6,683 nt of DNA. Origin: a bacterium (GTDB lineage: Bacteria; Krumholzibacteriota; Krumholzibacteriia; Krumholzibacteriales; Krumholzibacteriaceae). The DNA is taken from contig JAFNGP010000300.1 of the NCBI GenBank assembly GCA_017885175.1, forward strand, positions 326 to 7,008. Direction: 5' to 3'. Below the pieces are notes generated by a model. That model had not been told where the DNA came from. It did not search any database and saw nothing but the letters and a program-made list of their open reading frames with translations. Below, in pieces: positions 1 through 5,983 of this stretch. Both the position numbers and the translations under genes were made by a program. How positions within the stretch are numbered: the stretch's first letter is position 1; every line of letters begins with the position of its first letter.

Positions 1-161
1 TCGACCGCATCGCGACGCACATCCTTGCGTTCGAAAGCGACAGCTCGGTCTTCTGGTTCGAGGGGAACTACTCGGACTACGAGCAGGACCGGCACCGCCG
101 CCTCGGCACCGCCGCCGACCAGCCCCACCGGATCAAATACCGGCATTTGACCAGGGAATAG
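1..161 (+). CDS. ettA: Energy-dependent translational throttle protein EttA, C-terminal end (5' partial)
   Basis: The reading frame is entered at base 3 and gives 52 residues before a TAG stop. It begins DRIATHILAFE and continues through FWFEGNYSDYEQDRHRRLG to PHRIKYRHLTRE. This matches the tail of EttA, in which the residues following the second ABC domain's H-loop (SHDRWFLDRIATHIL) lead into an EGN-x-x-x-YEE segment and a terminal RIKYK-type end. EttA is an ABC-F ATPase of the cytosol that binds the ribosomal E site and gates the first steps of elongation according to the ATP/ADP ratio. The rest of the gene, including both Walker motifs, lies outside the window. The next gene starts 224 bp downstream, so it is probably in a separate transcription unit. 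The family call is firm; the choice of EttA over another ABC-F paralogue rests on this C-terminal signature alone. Confidence 0.93.
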   Translation, partial: DRIATHILAFESDSSVFWFEGNYSDYEQDRHRRLGTAADQPHRIKYRHLTRE

Positions 162-206
162 GCGCGGGGGGGCGGACTTGAAGCGGCCACGAGAGGCGCA
201 TGGTTC

Positions 207-228
207 GCCGTGCAGTCCGTCGCACGGC
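207..228 (+). other. Small GC-rich inverted repeat downstream of ettA
   Basis: GCCGTGC (207-213) and GCACGGC (222-228) form a perfect 7-bp stem with an 8-nt loop, 46 bp after the ettA stop. No T-rich tract follows, so it is at best a weak or factor-assisted terminator for ettA. It could also be chance in GC-rich DNA. Confidence 0.25.
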
Positions 229-239
229 CTCGCGGCATC

Positions 240-268
240 TTGACGCGGCATTGAATTTCCTTTGGAAT
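240..268 (+). promoter_or_regulatory. Candidate promoter for the propeller-protein gene
   Basis: TTGACG (240-245) matches five of six bases of the sigma-70 -35 consensus. It is followed at 17-bp spacing by TGGAAT (263-268), a four-of-six match to the -10 element. The surrounding bases (250-293) are AT-richer than the rest of the window. The ATG lies about 117 bp downstream, so this would leave a roughly 110-nt leader. Many FCB bacteria use a different primary-sigma consensus, so this remains a candidate only. Confidence 0.35.
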
Positions 269-374
269 AAAGCTAATCCCAAAATGAAGTTTGGCCGGAA
301 CCGGGGCTCGGCGCGCCACCGGATATCTTTGCTTCGTGATCCTGCCCGACGACCCGCCGACGGCACGGAGAAAT

Positions 375-388
375 GGAGGAGGGCCATG
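375..388 (+). promoter_or_regulatory. Ribosome-binding site fixing the start at 386
   Basis: A purine run GGAGGAGGG (375-383) sits just before the ATG at 386. The frame is open further upstream to an ATG at 200, but that start has no comparable ribosome-binding site. Its 62 extra codons give an Arg-rich sequence that would bury the signal peptide. The 386 start is therefore preferred. Confidence 0.75.
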
Positions 389-1594
389 AGAGGATCCGCT
401 GGCGCGATCTTGATGTTCGTGTTCTCGCTTCTCGCATTGAGCGAGGTCCAAGGGCAGTCTCCCGTCGTTGAATGGACAAAGACCCTGCGGGGGAATGGCG
501 CATGGTCGGTTCGGCAGACGGCCGACAGCGGCTATATCCTCACGGGCGAGATCTACCACGCCACTGGGTACCAGGACATGCATCTGATCAGGACGAATTC
601 GAGCGGGGACACCCTCTGGACACGCTCGATCGGGAGCGCTCAGTATGGCGAGTATGCCGGCGGCCGTTCGGGCAGGGAGTGTTTCGACGGGAGCTTCATT
701 GCCGTCGGGTACTACGGTCTGGATGTCTACGTGGCGAAGACGAATTCGGGGGGTGTCCCCATCCAGACAAAGACATACAGAGGGTTCATTCCCGGGTACA
801 TTAACCGATCCTCATGTGTCCGGGAGACAATCGACCGCGGGGATATCATATCGGGCTTTTCAGGTGTTTGGGGTATGGGGGATGACGCGCTCATCATCAG
901 GCTCGCGATGAACGGCGACAGCATCTTCCCGGCTCGTTACGGAGGCGCAAAGTACGAGCAGGCGAACGCCATCATCCAGACCCCTGACGCCGGCTATATC
1001 GCCGTGGGATCGCTGCGCCCCGTGAGCACGAGTGACTGGTACAATCAGTTCTGGATTCTGAAGACATCCGCCGCGGGTAATCAGGAGTGGTTGAAGGTCT
1101 ATGGGGGCCTCCGTACGGATGTCGCGACCGCGGTCCGTCGCACCGGTGACGGAGGATACCTTGCCGCGGGATACACAAATTCCTATGGTGCAGGCGAATA
1201 CGATTTCTATCTGATGAAATTGAACAGCTCGGGCGATTCGGTCTGGGCCAGGACATACGGCTCGGCCAGTTCCGAGCGATGCTATTCCATGACGCAGACG
1301 GGGTACAACAGCTTCGTCCTCGCCGGCGAACGCACGGGCGCATTCAACGGAACGATGTGTGTCGTCAAAGTCAACGCCAACGGTGACACACTGTGGACAA
1401 AGCAGATCCCCGGGAGCGCGGGCGTCGTGGCCGCCGGGTATGCCGTGGACGCCACGGAGGACGGCGGTTGCATCATCGCGGGATCGGCCGGGACGTTCAA
1501 CGCCAACACATACCTTGTGAAGTTGACTTCCGGCGCCACGGCCGTCGACGGCGATTCTCGGAACACGCCGCTCGCCGGCTACGAGCTGCGGTAA
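386..1594 (+). CDS. Secreted seven-repeat beta-propeller protein, cut off before its T9SS sorting domain
   Basis: This gene encodes 402 residues. Residues 1-23 form a Sec signal peptide (MRGS start, hydrophobic AILMFVFSLLAL core, probable cleavage VQG|QS). Residues 30-385 are seven tandem repeats of about 50 residues, each patterned W-x-x-x-YGG ... QTxDGGYIxAG ... DxYLxKTNSxGDTLW. This is the pattern of secreted FCB beta-propellers, and seven repeats suit a seven-bladed propeller. No catalytic motif is visible, so binding or surface display is more likely than enzymatic activity, but the ligand is unknown. The protein ends GYELR-stop exactly where QNYPNPFNP would normally begin the T9SS domain, and that domain is still readable downstream in broken form. 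As written, the product would reach the periplasm but would lack a T9SS signal. It could be a pseudogene, a functional truncated form, or an assembly artefact. Confidence 0.85.
   Translation: MRGSAGAILMFVFSLLALSEVQGQSPVVEWTKTLRGNGAWSVRQTADSGYILTGEIYHATGYQDMHLIRTNSSGDTLWTRSIGSAQYGEYAGGRSGRECFDGSFIAVGYYGLDVYVAKTNSGGVPIQTKTYRGFIPGYINRSSCVRETIDRGDIISGFSGVWGMGDDALIIRLAMNGDSIFPARYGGAKYEQANAIIQTPDAGYIAVGSLRPVSTSDWYNQFWILKTSAAGNQEWLKVYGGLRTDVATAVRRTGDGGYLAAGYTNSYGAGEYDFYLMKLNSSGDSVWARTYGSASSERCYSMTQTGYNSFVLAGERTGAFNGTMCVVKVNANGDTLWTKQIPGSAGVVAAGYAVDATEDGGCIIAGSAGTFNANTYLVKLTSGATAVDGDSRNTPLAGYELR
473..1540 (+). repeat. Seven diverged ~50-residue propeller repeats within the secreted protein
   Basis: Repeat boundaries in protein numbering are 30-78, 79-127, 128-181, 182-235, 236-287, 288-337 and 338-385. 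Repeats 1, 4 and 5 are closest to the consensus (TADSGYILTG, TPDAGYIAVG, TGDGGYLAAG). Repeats 2 and 3 are the most diverged, and repeat 3 lacks the closing Trp. The similarity is at the protein level. I do not see long identical DNA copies, so recent duplication is unlikely. Confidence 0.7.
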
Positions 1595-1835
1595 AATTAT
1601 CCGAACCCGTTCAATCCCGTCACCAATATCCGATTCTCGATCACCAGTCGACAATTGACTGTTCTCGGAGTGTTCGACGTGCTGGGCCAAAGAGTGGCGA
1701 CGCTCGTCATACGAAGTGAAGGACCCCGGAACCTACACCATGCAATTCGACGGATCGAGGCTTGCGAGCGGGGTGTACTTCTACCGGCTGCAGGCGGGAG
1801 ATTTTGTCCAGACGAAGAGACTGGTTCTCTTGCGG
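1595..1835 (+). pseudogene. Broken T9SS type A sorting domain of the propeller gene
   Basis: Directly after the TAA at 1592-1594, the same frame reads [16 protein letters not shown] ... [13 protein letters not shown] (1595-1708). The sequence then continues one base over, from 1710, as [16 protein letters not shown] ... [23 protein letters not shown]. Together these cover a complete type A sorting domain. The gene therefore carries two lesions: a stop where Gln is expected (CAA to TAA is a single change) and one extra base (or two missing) near 1709. The usual terminal LVLLR at 1821-1835 is followed by CAA rather than a stop, and the frame runs on to a TGA at 2040-2042 through sequence I do not recognise. 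Two independent lesions favour genuine decay over a single read error. Confidence 0.8.
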
Positions 1836-2059
1836 CAAGACAGTGGATTGGTTCCGTCGTCACCGACCCGGCTTGTCGAATTCCAGCATTTGTTGAATCC
1901 CATATCCGATCCGGCAACGACGAACGTGTCGCGACGCGTATTCGAAAAAGTGTTGTGCCGTTTCCACTCATTGGATAGGGTGAGGAGCGATGGGGTGCGG
2001 GATTCGCCGAAACACGGCGACTTCACGCGCGCGCCCGATTGAAAGGAGCACGGCGAAAT
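1836..2059 (+). other. Gene-poor stretch and leader of the barrel gene
   Basis: I see no intact gene here. The frame left over from the broken sorting domain stays open to 2042, but its product ([10 protein letters not shown] onward) resembles nothing I know and lies beyond the normal end of that domain. The best promoter-like pair, TTGTGC (1953-1958) and TAGGGT (1976-1981), matches only three of six bases at each element. A 6-bp hairpin, TCGCCG-AAACA-CGGCGA (2004-2020), sits 39 nt before the next ATG. Confidence 0.4.
2004..2020 (+). other. Hairpin in the leader of the barrel gene
   Basis: A perfect 6-bp stem (2004-2009 with 2015-2020) closes an AAACA loop. It lies 22 nt upstream of the Shine-Dalgarno at 2043 and has no T-tract, so it is not a convincing terminator. 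It could stabilise the 5' end of the transcript, or it may be chance. Confidence 0.25.
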
Positions 2060-2062
2060 ATG
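2043..2062 (+). promoter_or_regulatory. Ribosome-binding site fixing the start at 2060
   Basis: AAGGAG (2043-2048) lies 11 nt before the ATG at 2060. A TTG at 2039 is in frame, but it would place the Shine-Dalgarno inside the coding region and add KGARRN ahead of an otherwise normal signal peptide. ATG 2060 is preferred. Confidence 0.65.
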
Positions 2063-2566
2063 AAACGAACCATGATTTCGGTTATTGCCGCACTATGTGT
2101 GCTCTTTACCGCCTCGGCGAGCCGCGCGGAGTTTCGGCTCGGCGGCGGAATCCATTACCTGAAGACCGTCGGCGACATCAAGGACGCGCCCGAATTCGAC
2201 TCGAGCGCATTCAACATCGTCGCTTCCGGCCAGATGACCATACCTCCATTCAAATTCGAGGGCGAAGTCGAATGGGTCAACGACTACGGCGGCTCGGGCG
2301 AATCGCTCCTGCTTCCGCAGGCGTTCGTGCTCTTCGGCGGCATGCTCTACGGGGGGGTGGGGATCGGAACGGGCTACATCGACGGCGAGTGGTTCGACAA
2401 GCCGTTCTACGCGCTGCGTGCGGGCGTCGATATCCCCCTCGGCCCCGTCGGGATAGACATCAACGCGAACTACCGGTTCATGAACACCTCGGTCTTCGAG
2501 GATGCCGGAAGCGAGGACCTCGACTCGATAACGTTCGGCGCCATCGTTCGATTCAAGCTTTTCTAG
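2060..2566 (+). CDS. Small outer-membrane beta-barrel protein
   Basis: This gene encodes 168 residues. Residues 1-22 form a Sec signal peptide (MKRT, hydrophobic MISVIAALCVLFTA, probable cleavage SRA|EF). The rest is a series of alternating-polarity amphipathic strands rich in Gly, Tyr and Phe, for example FRLGGGIHYLKTVG, FNIVASGQMTI, FKFEGEVEWVNDY, GGMLYGGVGIGTGYI, YALRAGVDIP and VGIDINANYRF. The protein ends FGAIVRFKLF; a C-terminal Phe closing the last strand is the classic signal recognised by the BAM assembly machinery. Length and strand count suit an eight-stranded OmpA/OmpW-like or 'outer membrane beta-barrel domain' protein. Substrate and function cannot be told. It may be co-transcribed with the hydrolase gene that starts 61 bp downstream. 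Confidence 0.82.
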   Translation: MKRTMISVIAALCVLFTASASRAEFRLGGGIHYLKTVGDIKDAPEFDSSAFNIVASGQMTIPPFKFEGEVEWVNDYGGSGESLLLPQAFVLFGGMLYGGVGIGTGYIDGEWFDKPFYALRAGVDIPLGPVGIDINANYRFMNTSVFEDAGSEDLDSITFGAIVRFKLF

Positions 2567-2627
2567 ATCGCGCCCGCGTCCGGTCCGTAATTGTTGCCGC
2601 CGGCTCAACCGCGAGGAGAGACGGTTC

Positions 2628-3236
2628 ATGCTCAAGATATCTGTGATGGTCCTCTGCGCGCTTACGCTGTTTCCGGTATCTGCTCTTTCGCAGGCGGTGC
2701 CGGCGCCGCCTGCGAAAGAAAAAGTGACCGCGCTCCTGATCATCGATATCCAGGATTTCTATTTTCCCGGCGGCGCCATGCCCCTCGTCGGACCCGAGGC
2801 GGCGGGCCGCAACGCTGCCAGGATTCTGGAGAAGTTCCGCTCTGAGGGCCGGCTGGTCGTTCACGTCGGCCACAACGCCAAGGACAAGATGGGTTTTCAC
2901 GCGTCGGTGGCGCCGAGAAGCGGCGAGAAAATATTCTACAAGGATGAAGTCAACGCGTTCAACGGCACGGATCTGCTTTCGTACCTCAAGGAGCAGAAGG
3001 TCCAACGGCTGGTGATCATGGGCATGCAGACTCACATGTGCGTCGAGGCGGCGGTCCGGGCCGCCTATGAGTTGGGCTTCGAGTGCATTCTGGTCGGAGA
3101 CGCCTGCGCCACGAGAAACCTGAAATACAAAGACCGCGAGGTCAGCGCCGAATGCGTGCAGGACGCGACACTGAGCACGCTCGACCGTAACTATGCCACC
3201 GTAGTCGATACCGAAACGTTTCTCGCGACCTATTGA
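2628..3236 (+). CDS. Exported isochorismatase-family cysteine hydrolase
   Basis: This gene encodes 202 residues, a typical length for the family once the signal peptide is removed. The isochorismatase-like fold runs from about residue 33 to the end. The expected catalytic triad is visible: Asp40 in LLIIDIQDFY, Lys105 in FYKDEVNAFNGTDL, and nucleophile Cys138 in the GMQTHMCVEAA motif. The family hydrolyses isochorismate, nicotinamide, N-carbamoyl compounds and other small amides or ethers, and the sequence does not identify the substrate. Residues 1-22 look like a Sec signal peptide (MLKIS, hydrophobic VMVLCALTLFPVSA, then LSQ|AVPAPP), which is unusual because most members are cytosolic. AGGAGA (2614-2619) lies 8 nt before the ATG. 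The gene sits 61 bp behind the barrel gene on the same strand, and both products would act in the envelope. It converges on the lipase gene, whose stop is 42 bp away. Confidence 0.9.
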   Translation: MLKISVMVLCALTLFPVSALSQAVPAPPAKEKVTALLIIDIQDFYFPGGAMPLVGPEAAGRNAARILEKFRSEGRLVVHVGHNAKDKMGFHASVAPRSGEKIFYKDEVNAFNGTDLLSYLKEQKVQRLVIMGMQTHMCVEAAVRAAYELGFECILVGDACATRNLKYKDREVSAECVQDATLSTLDRNYATVVDTETFLATY

Positions 3237-3257
3237 GCGTTCATCGGGCGAGCAGCA

Positions 3258-3278
3258 GCGGCTTGCCGCAGGGGCGGC
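3258..3278. terminator. GC-rich hairpins between convergent genes
   Basis: The 42-bp gap between the two converging stops holds GCGGC (3258-3262), GCCGC (3265-3269) and GCGGC (3274-3278). The middle arm can pair with either neighbour, giving two mutually exclusive short stems. There is no T-tract on either strand, so a role in bidirectional termination is inferred mainly from position. Confidence 0.3.
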
Positions 3279-5486
3279 CTAGCGTGCGAGAATCATCTTC
3301 TTCGAATCCTGTCCCGCGCCCGTATCGAGACGGCAGATATAGACCCCCGACGCGACGTCGCGTCCCTTGTTGTCCCTTCCATCCCAGCTCAGGCGGTGAC
3401 GCCCCGCATCGAAGACGCGGTCGGCCAGTGTCGCGACGCGCCGCCCGAGCACGTCGTAGATCTCGACTCGAACGCGGCTCCGCGCCGCGAGATCGAAAGC
3501 GACAACGGTCGCCGGATTGAAGGGATTCGGGTAATTCTGCCGGAGAGCCGCGCTCGCGGGGAGCGGGGTAGCGCCCGTCCCTGTGGGGACGGGGCGGCGT
3601 ATCTCGTTCATGAGCCACTGTGCGCCCTCGGCGGATATCGTGACATGCTCCTGATTCGCCGAGGGAAAGTAGATCGTGTCGAACGGGGTATGCGTCATGA
3701 TGCCGGGATCCCCGTCGATGTCGTACCACGGATCCTCCGTATCGATGTCGAGCGCGCTGATGGTCGGGATGAAGCAATGGTTCGGATGCAGGGCGACGAT
3801 GTCGCCGTAGGGCGCCTGGGTCGTGTCCATCTGATACATCGAGTTCCGCCATCCGCCCGGCGCGCCGTCGAGGGGACGCGCGCCCGAGACGGCGACCTGC
3901 ATGGCGTCGTCGGGGAACGGCCACATGCGGTTGATGACGCCGTTGAAGATCGTCGCGGTCGACCCGTCGGGCACCGCCCAGACGTTGCCGACGAGATCCA
4001 CGAGAAAGCTCTCGTACTCGTAGAGAATAATCTGCTCTCCCGGCGCGAATCCCTGATTCGCTCCGGCGCCGCTTCCATTCGCAACCGCGACGAGGCGCGG
4101 CTCCTGCGGATAGCCGCCGGCCGCGGCGAGGTCGGCGAGAAACGTCGCGCGCAGCGGATCGGGCGCGCCCGACGCCGTGGGCGGAACGGTATGGTGATAG
4201 AGCAGCATCTGCCGCGCTGCCGGCGTGTCGAGCCGCTCGAGCAGAAAGGCCGCGGACTCCGATTCGCCCGCGAAGAACTGCATCCAGTACTGCATGCCGA
4301 GGGGAATATCGGCGCCGCGCTGGGGCCCGTCGAAGGATATGAAGGTGCGGACCCGGTGCGCCAGCCCCTCGCGCTCCATATACGCGAGCGCGTACCGTCC
4401 GGCGAGAGCGCCCATGCTCGGGCCGACGAGCGTGACGTCCGTGGCCGGATCGATCATGCCGAGCACCTGCTGAATGAGCTCGACGGCGACGAAGGCGTTC
4501 CGCTGGATATAATCGGTCGCGTCGGTGAAATTGAGAAGGACGAGATCGTAGCCCTCTGCGGAAAGCGAATCGGCGAGGTTCTCCTGGTTGAGAAGCTGGT
4601 AGAGTTCGTCCCAGTTCATTGTGTTGTCGAGATCGAAGCCTTCGATCACGATGACCGGATCGGTCAATTGCGCGTTGAGCGCTGAGAGATGCACGTATGC
4701 CTCCCCGGTGCCCGCCGTTCCCGCATACGGGATCGAGGCGGTGACGGCGAGCGTATCGCCCGGAGTCGGCGTTGCGAGATGTTCGACGACGAACGGGAAC
4801 GAGGCCTCGAGGATCGTTCCGTCTTCGAGGGTGGCGCGAATCGAGATGCGTTTCGTCCCGGCGCTCGTGTAGGAGACTGCCGCGTCGCTCCCGGGCGCGA
4901 CGACTCGAACGCCCGCGCCGTCGTCGAAATCCGCTTCGAGCGATCGAAGCGCCGCGTCGTTCGTCACGTACCAACGGTCGTCGAACGAGAACACGACGCG
5001 AGCCCCCCGATGCGTTTGCCCGCGCAGGGCGCACGCGGCGAACGCCCGCGCCCCGAGGAAAGGATCTCCTCCGGTCTCCTCGATCCTGCCGTCCCGCACC
5101 GCGAGGAGCCCGCGCTCGAAGGCGTCATCCCGGATGCGGTGGTAGCGCATATTGAGCATGGCGACGGGAACGCGTCCCGTTCCCGCCGAGCGGAGCGCGT
5201 CGGCGAGAAACGCGCGAAACGGTGGGAGCTTCGACTCGTCCGCCGCGCGGCGGAGCTCGTCGTAGATCTGTGCCCAGAGCGTCATGCCGGAGGCGTTCCG
5301 GTCGGACCGCCCGTCGAATCGCTCGATTCCCGTAAGCGGCAGCACGCGATCGTAGAGAATGCCGGAAGGGATCTCTGCCCCTGCGAGCAGGGTCCGCATA
5401 TCTGCGCTCCTGTCTGGCGCGGCCGAGACTGAAACGCCCGTGGCCAGGATCGCGAGCACGAACAGCAACGCGGCGTAACGACGCAT
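3279..5486 (-). CDS. Secreted alpha/beta-hydrolase (lipase/esterase-like) with intact T9SS sorting domain
   Basis: This gene encodes 735 residues. Residues 1-22 are a Sec signal peptide (MRRYAALLFVLAILATG, probable cleavage VSA|AP). Residues 25-275 form a poorly recognisable, partly beta-rich N-terminal region. An alpha/beta-hydrolase domain runs from about 276 to 625: VIVIEGFDLDN opens it, and the nucleophile elbow VGPSMG places Ser357 in a G-x-S-x-G motif. HCFIPTISALD (His570) and NQEH (His614) are candidate catalytic-His motifs; the acid residue cannot be assigned with confidence. Residues 648-735 are a complete type A T9SS sorting domain ([12 protein letters not shown] ... YDVLGRRVATL ... 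GVYICRLDTG ... KKMILAR), so the enzyme is probably exported across both membranes and released or surface-anchored. The substrate is likely a lipid or another ester, which is inference. AAGGAGG (minus strand, 5501-5495) lies 8 nt before the ATG. Confidence 0.88.
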   Translation of the reverse strand: MRRYAALLFVLAILATGVSVSAAPDRSADMRTLLAGAEIPSGILYDRVLPLTGIERFDGRSDRNASGMTLWAQIYDELRRAADESKLPPFRAFLADALRSAGTGRVPVAMLNMRYHRIRDDAFERGLLAVRDGRIEETGGDPFLGARAFAACALRGQTHRGARVVFSFDDRWYVTNDAALRSLEADFDDGAGVRVVAPGSDAAVSYTSAGTKRISIRATLEDGTILEASFPFVVEHLATPTPGDTLAVTASIPYAGTAGTGEAYVHLSALNAQLTDPVIVIEGFDLDNTMNWDELYQLLNQENLADSLSAEGYDLVLLNFTDATDYIQRNAFVAVELIQQVLGMIDPATDVTLVGPSMGALAGRYALAYMEREGLAHRVRTFISFDGPQRGADIPLGMQYWMQFFAGESESAAFLLERLDTPAARQMLLYHHTVPPTASGAPDPLRATFLADLAAAGGYPQEPRLVAVANGSGAGANQGFAPGEQIILYEYESFLVDLVGNVWAVPDGSTATIFNGVINRMWPFPDDAMQVAVSGARPLDGAPGGWRNSMYQMDTTQAPYGDIVALHPNHCFIPTISALDIDTEDPWYDIDGDPGIMTHTPFDTIYFPSANQEHVTISAEGAQWLMNEIRRPVPTGTGATPLPASAALRQNYPNPFNPATVVAFDLAARSRVRVEIYDVLGRRVATLADRVFDAGRHRLSWDGRDNKGRDVASGVYICRLDTGAGQDSKKMILAR

Positions 5487-5536
5487 ATCGTTCCCCTCCT
5501 TGCGGTGTTATCGTATGTTTCAATCGCACGTCGCTC

Positions 5537-5818
5537 ATGTATGCGCTCTGGAAGACGCAGGGTGTCACCGTGGAGCCGCGGCGCGCTGACGTGCGTTTCG
5601 GCGCCGCGAGCGAGAGCGGGGCTCTCTGTATCAGCCTCGTCTCGGACAAACCGTGGGAAGGCCGCCTCATCGTCGACAGGGAGCGCCACGCGCTGAACGA
5701 CGCGGTCTCCGGCGGGAAGCGGATGCTCACCGGCAAGGAACCGGTCGATGGCGTCGCCGTATCGCTGAAGGCCGGCGATGAAATGCGGCTGATCGTCAAG
5801 CCGGCGGGGAAGAAGTGA
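5537..5818 (+). CDS. Unrecognised 93-codon ORF, possibly the 3' remnant of a larger gene
   Basis: From the ATG at 5537 the frame gives 93 residues (MYALWKTQGVTVEPRR ... VSLKAGDEMRLIVKPAGKK) and ends in TGA. I do not recognise a family. The composition looks like real protein: alternating beta-strand patterns such as GALCISLVSDKPWEGRLIVD and a closing strand RLIVKP suggest the C-terminal edge of a beta-sandwich. No Shine-Dalgarno precedes the ATG, there is no signal peptide, and the frame stays open upstream into the lipase gene on the other strand. The start lies only 50 bp from the divergent lipase start, leaving little room for two promoters. These points favour a 5'-truncated remnant over an intact small gene, but a spurious ORF cannot be excluded. 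Confidence 0.45.
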   Translation: MYALWKTQGVTVEPRRADVRFGAASESGALCISLVSDKPWEGRLIVDRERHALNDAVSGGKRMLTGKEPVDGVAVSLKAGDEMRLIVKPAGKK

Positions 5819-5858
5819 AATTACCGTACTTGACGAGGGAGCAAAAGCCGTTCATTGC

Positions 5859-5872
5859 CGGGCAATCGCCCG
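5859..5872 (-). terminator. Weak hairpin after the lysine-rich microprotein gene
   Basis: CGGGC (5859-5863) and GCCCG (5868-5872) form a 5-bp stem with a four-base loop, abutting the TAG stop of the minus-strand gene at 5873. On the minus strand a short TTTT follows about a dozen bases later, too far for a textbook intrinsic terminator. Its position between convergent ORFs is suggestive. Confidence 0.3.
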
Positions 5873-5983
5873 CTAAGGCGTTCTTCTCGGCAGCTTCGCG
5901 AACTTCCCTTTCACCTTTTGATCCAGCTTGTTCAGCTTCTGTTTCTGGCCCTTGTTCTTGTCCTTCTTGCCTTTGTCTCCCAT
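5873..5983 (-). CDS. Lysine-rich 36-residue microprotein
   Basis: The translation starts MGDKGKKDKNKGQKQKLNKL and continues through a KVKGK segment to FAKLPRRTP before a TAG stop. Twelve of 36 residues are Lys and there is no Cys or Trp, so the peptide is strongly basic and probably disordered or nucleic-acid/ribosome-associated (inference from charge). AAGGAGGTG (minus strand, 5996-5988), an almost ideal Shine-Dalgarno, stands a few bases before the ATG. It is the strongest ribosome-binding site in the window and the main reason to call the gene. The general form MxDKGKKDKxK ... PKRTP recalls short uncharacterised Lys-rich proteins annotated in diverse bacteria; this is from memory and unverified. 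The ATG lies 31 bp downstream of the dehydrogenase stop on the same strand, so co-transcription is likely. A longer ORF in another frame over the same bases (5990-5796) lacks a suitably placed ribosome-binding site. Confidence 0.75.
   Translation of the reverse strand: MGDKGKKDKNKGQKQKLNKLDQKVKGKFAKLPRRTP

Noticed and set aside
200..385. A 62-codon N-terminal extension of the propeller protein from the ATG at 200
   Set aside because: It would place an Arg-rich segment before the signal peptide and lacks a good ribosome-binding site; the ATG at 386 has a strong one.
1592..1594. TAA read as glutamine (code reassignment or programmed readthrough)
   Set aside because: No other clear gene in the window ends in TAA or contains it in frame, so reassignment is untestable here. 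The additional frameshift near 1709 would still break the domain, and no known bacterial code reads TAA as Gln.
860..1690. A 276-codon minus-strand ORF antisense to the propeller gene
   Set aside because: It has no recognisable motif and covers a plus-strand frame with clear protein repeats; it is best explained as a shadow.
1953..1981. A promoter for the barrel gene (TTGTGC, 17 bp, TAGGGT)
   Set aside because: Only three of six bases match at each element, which is what chance would give in this much sequence.
3396..4685. A 429-codon plus-strand ORF and other long ORFs overlapping the lipase gene
   Set aside because: They lie antisense to the lipase gene, are Arg-rich, have no signal peptide, motif or good ribosome-binding site, and arise because stop codons are rare in GC-rich DNA opposite a real gene.
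3241..5034. A 597-codon minus-strand ORF in another frame of the lipase gene
   Set aside because: It shares the strand but not the frame of the lipase. Its product is dominated by Arg, Ser and Gly, whereas the 735-codon frame has a signal peptide, nucleophile motif and sorting domain.
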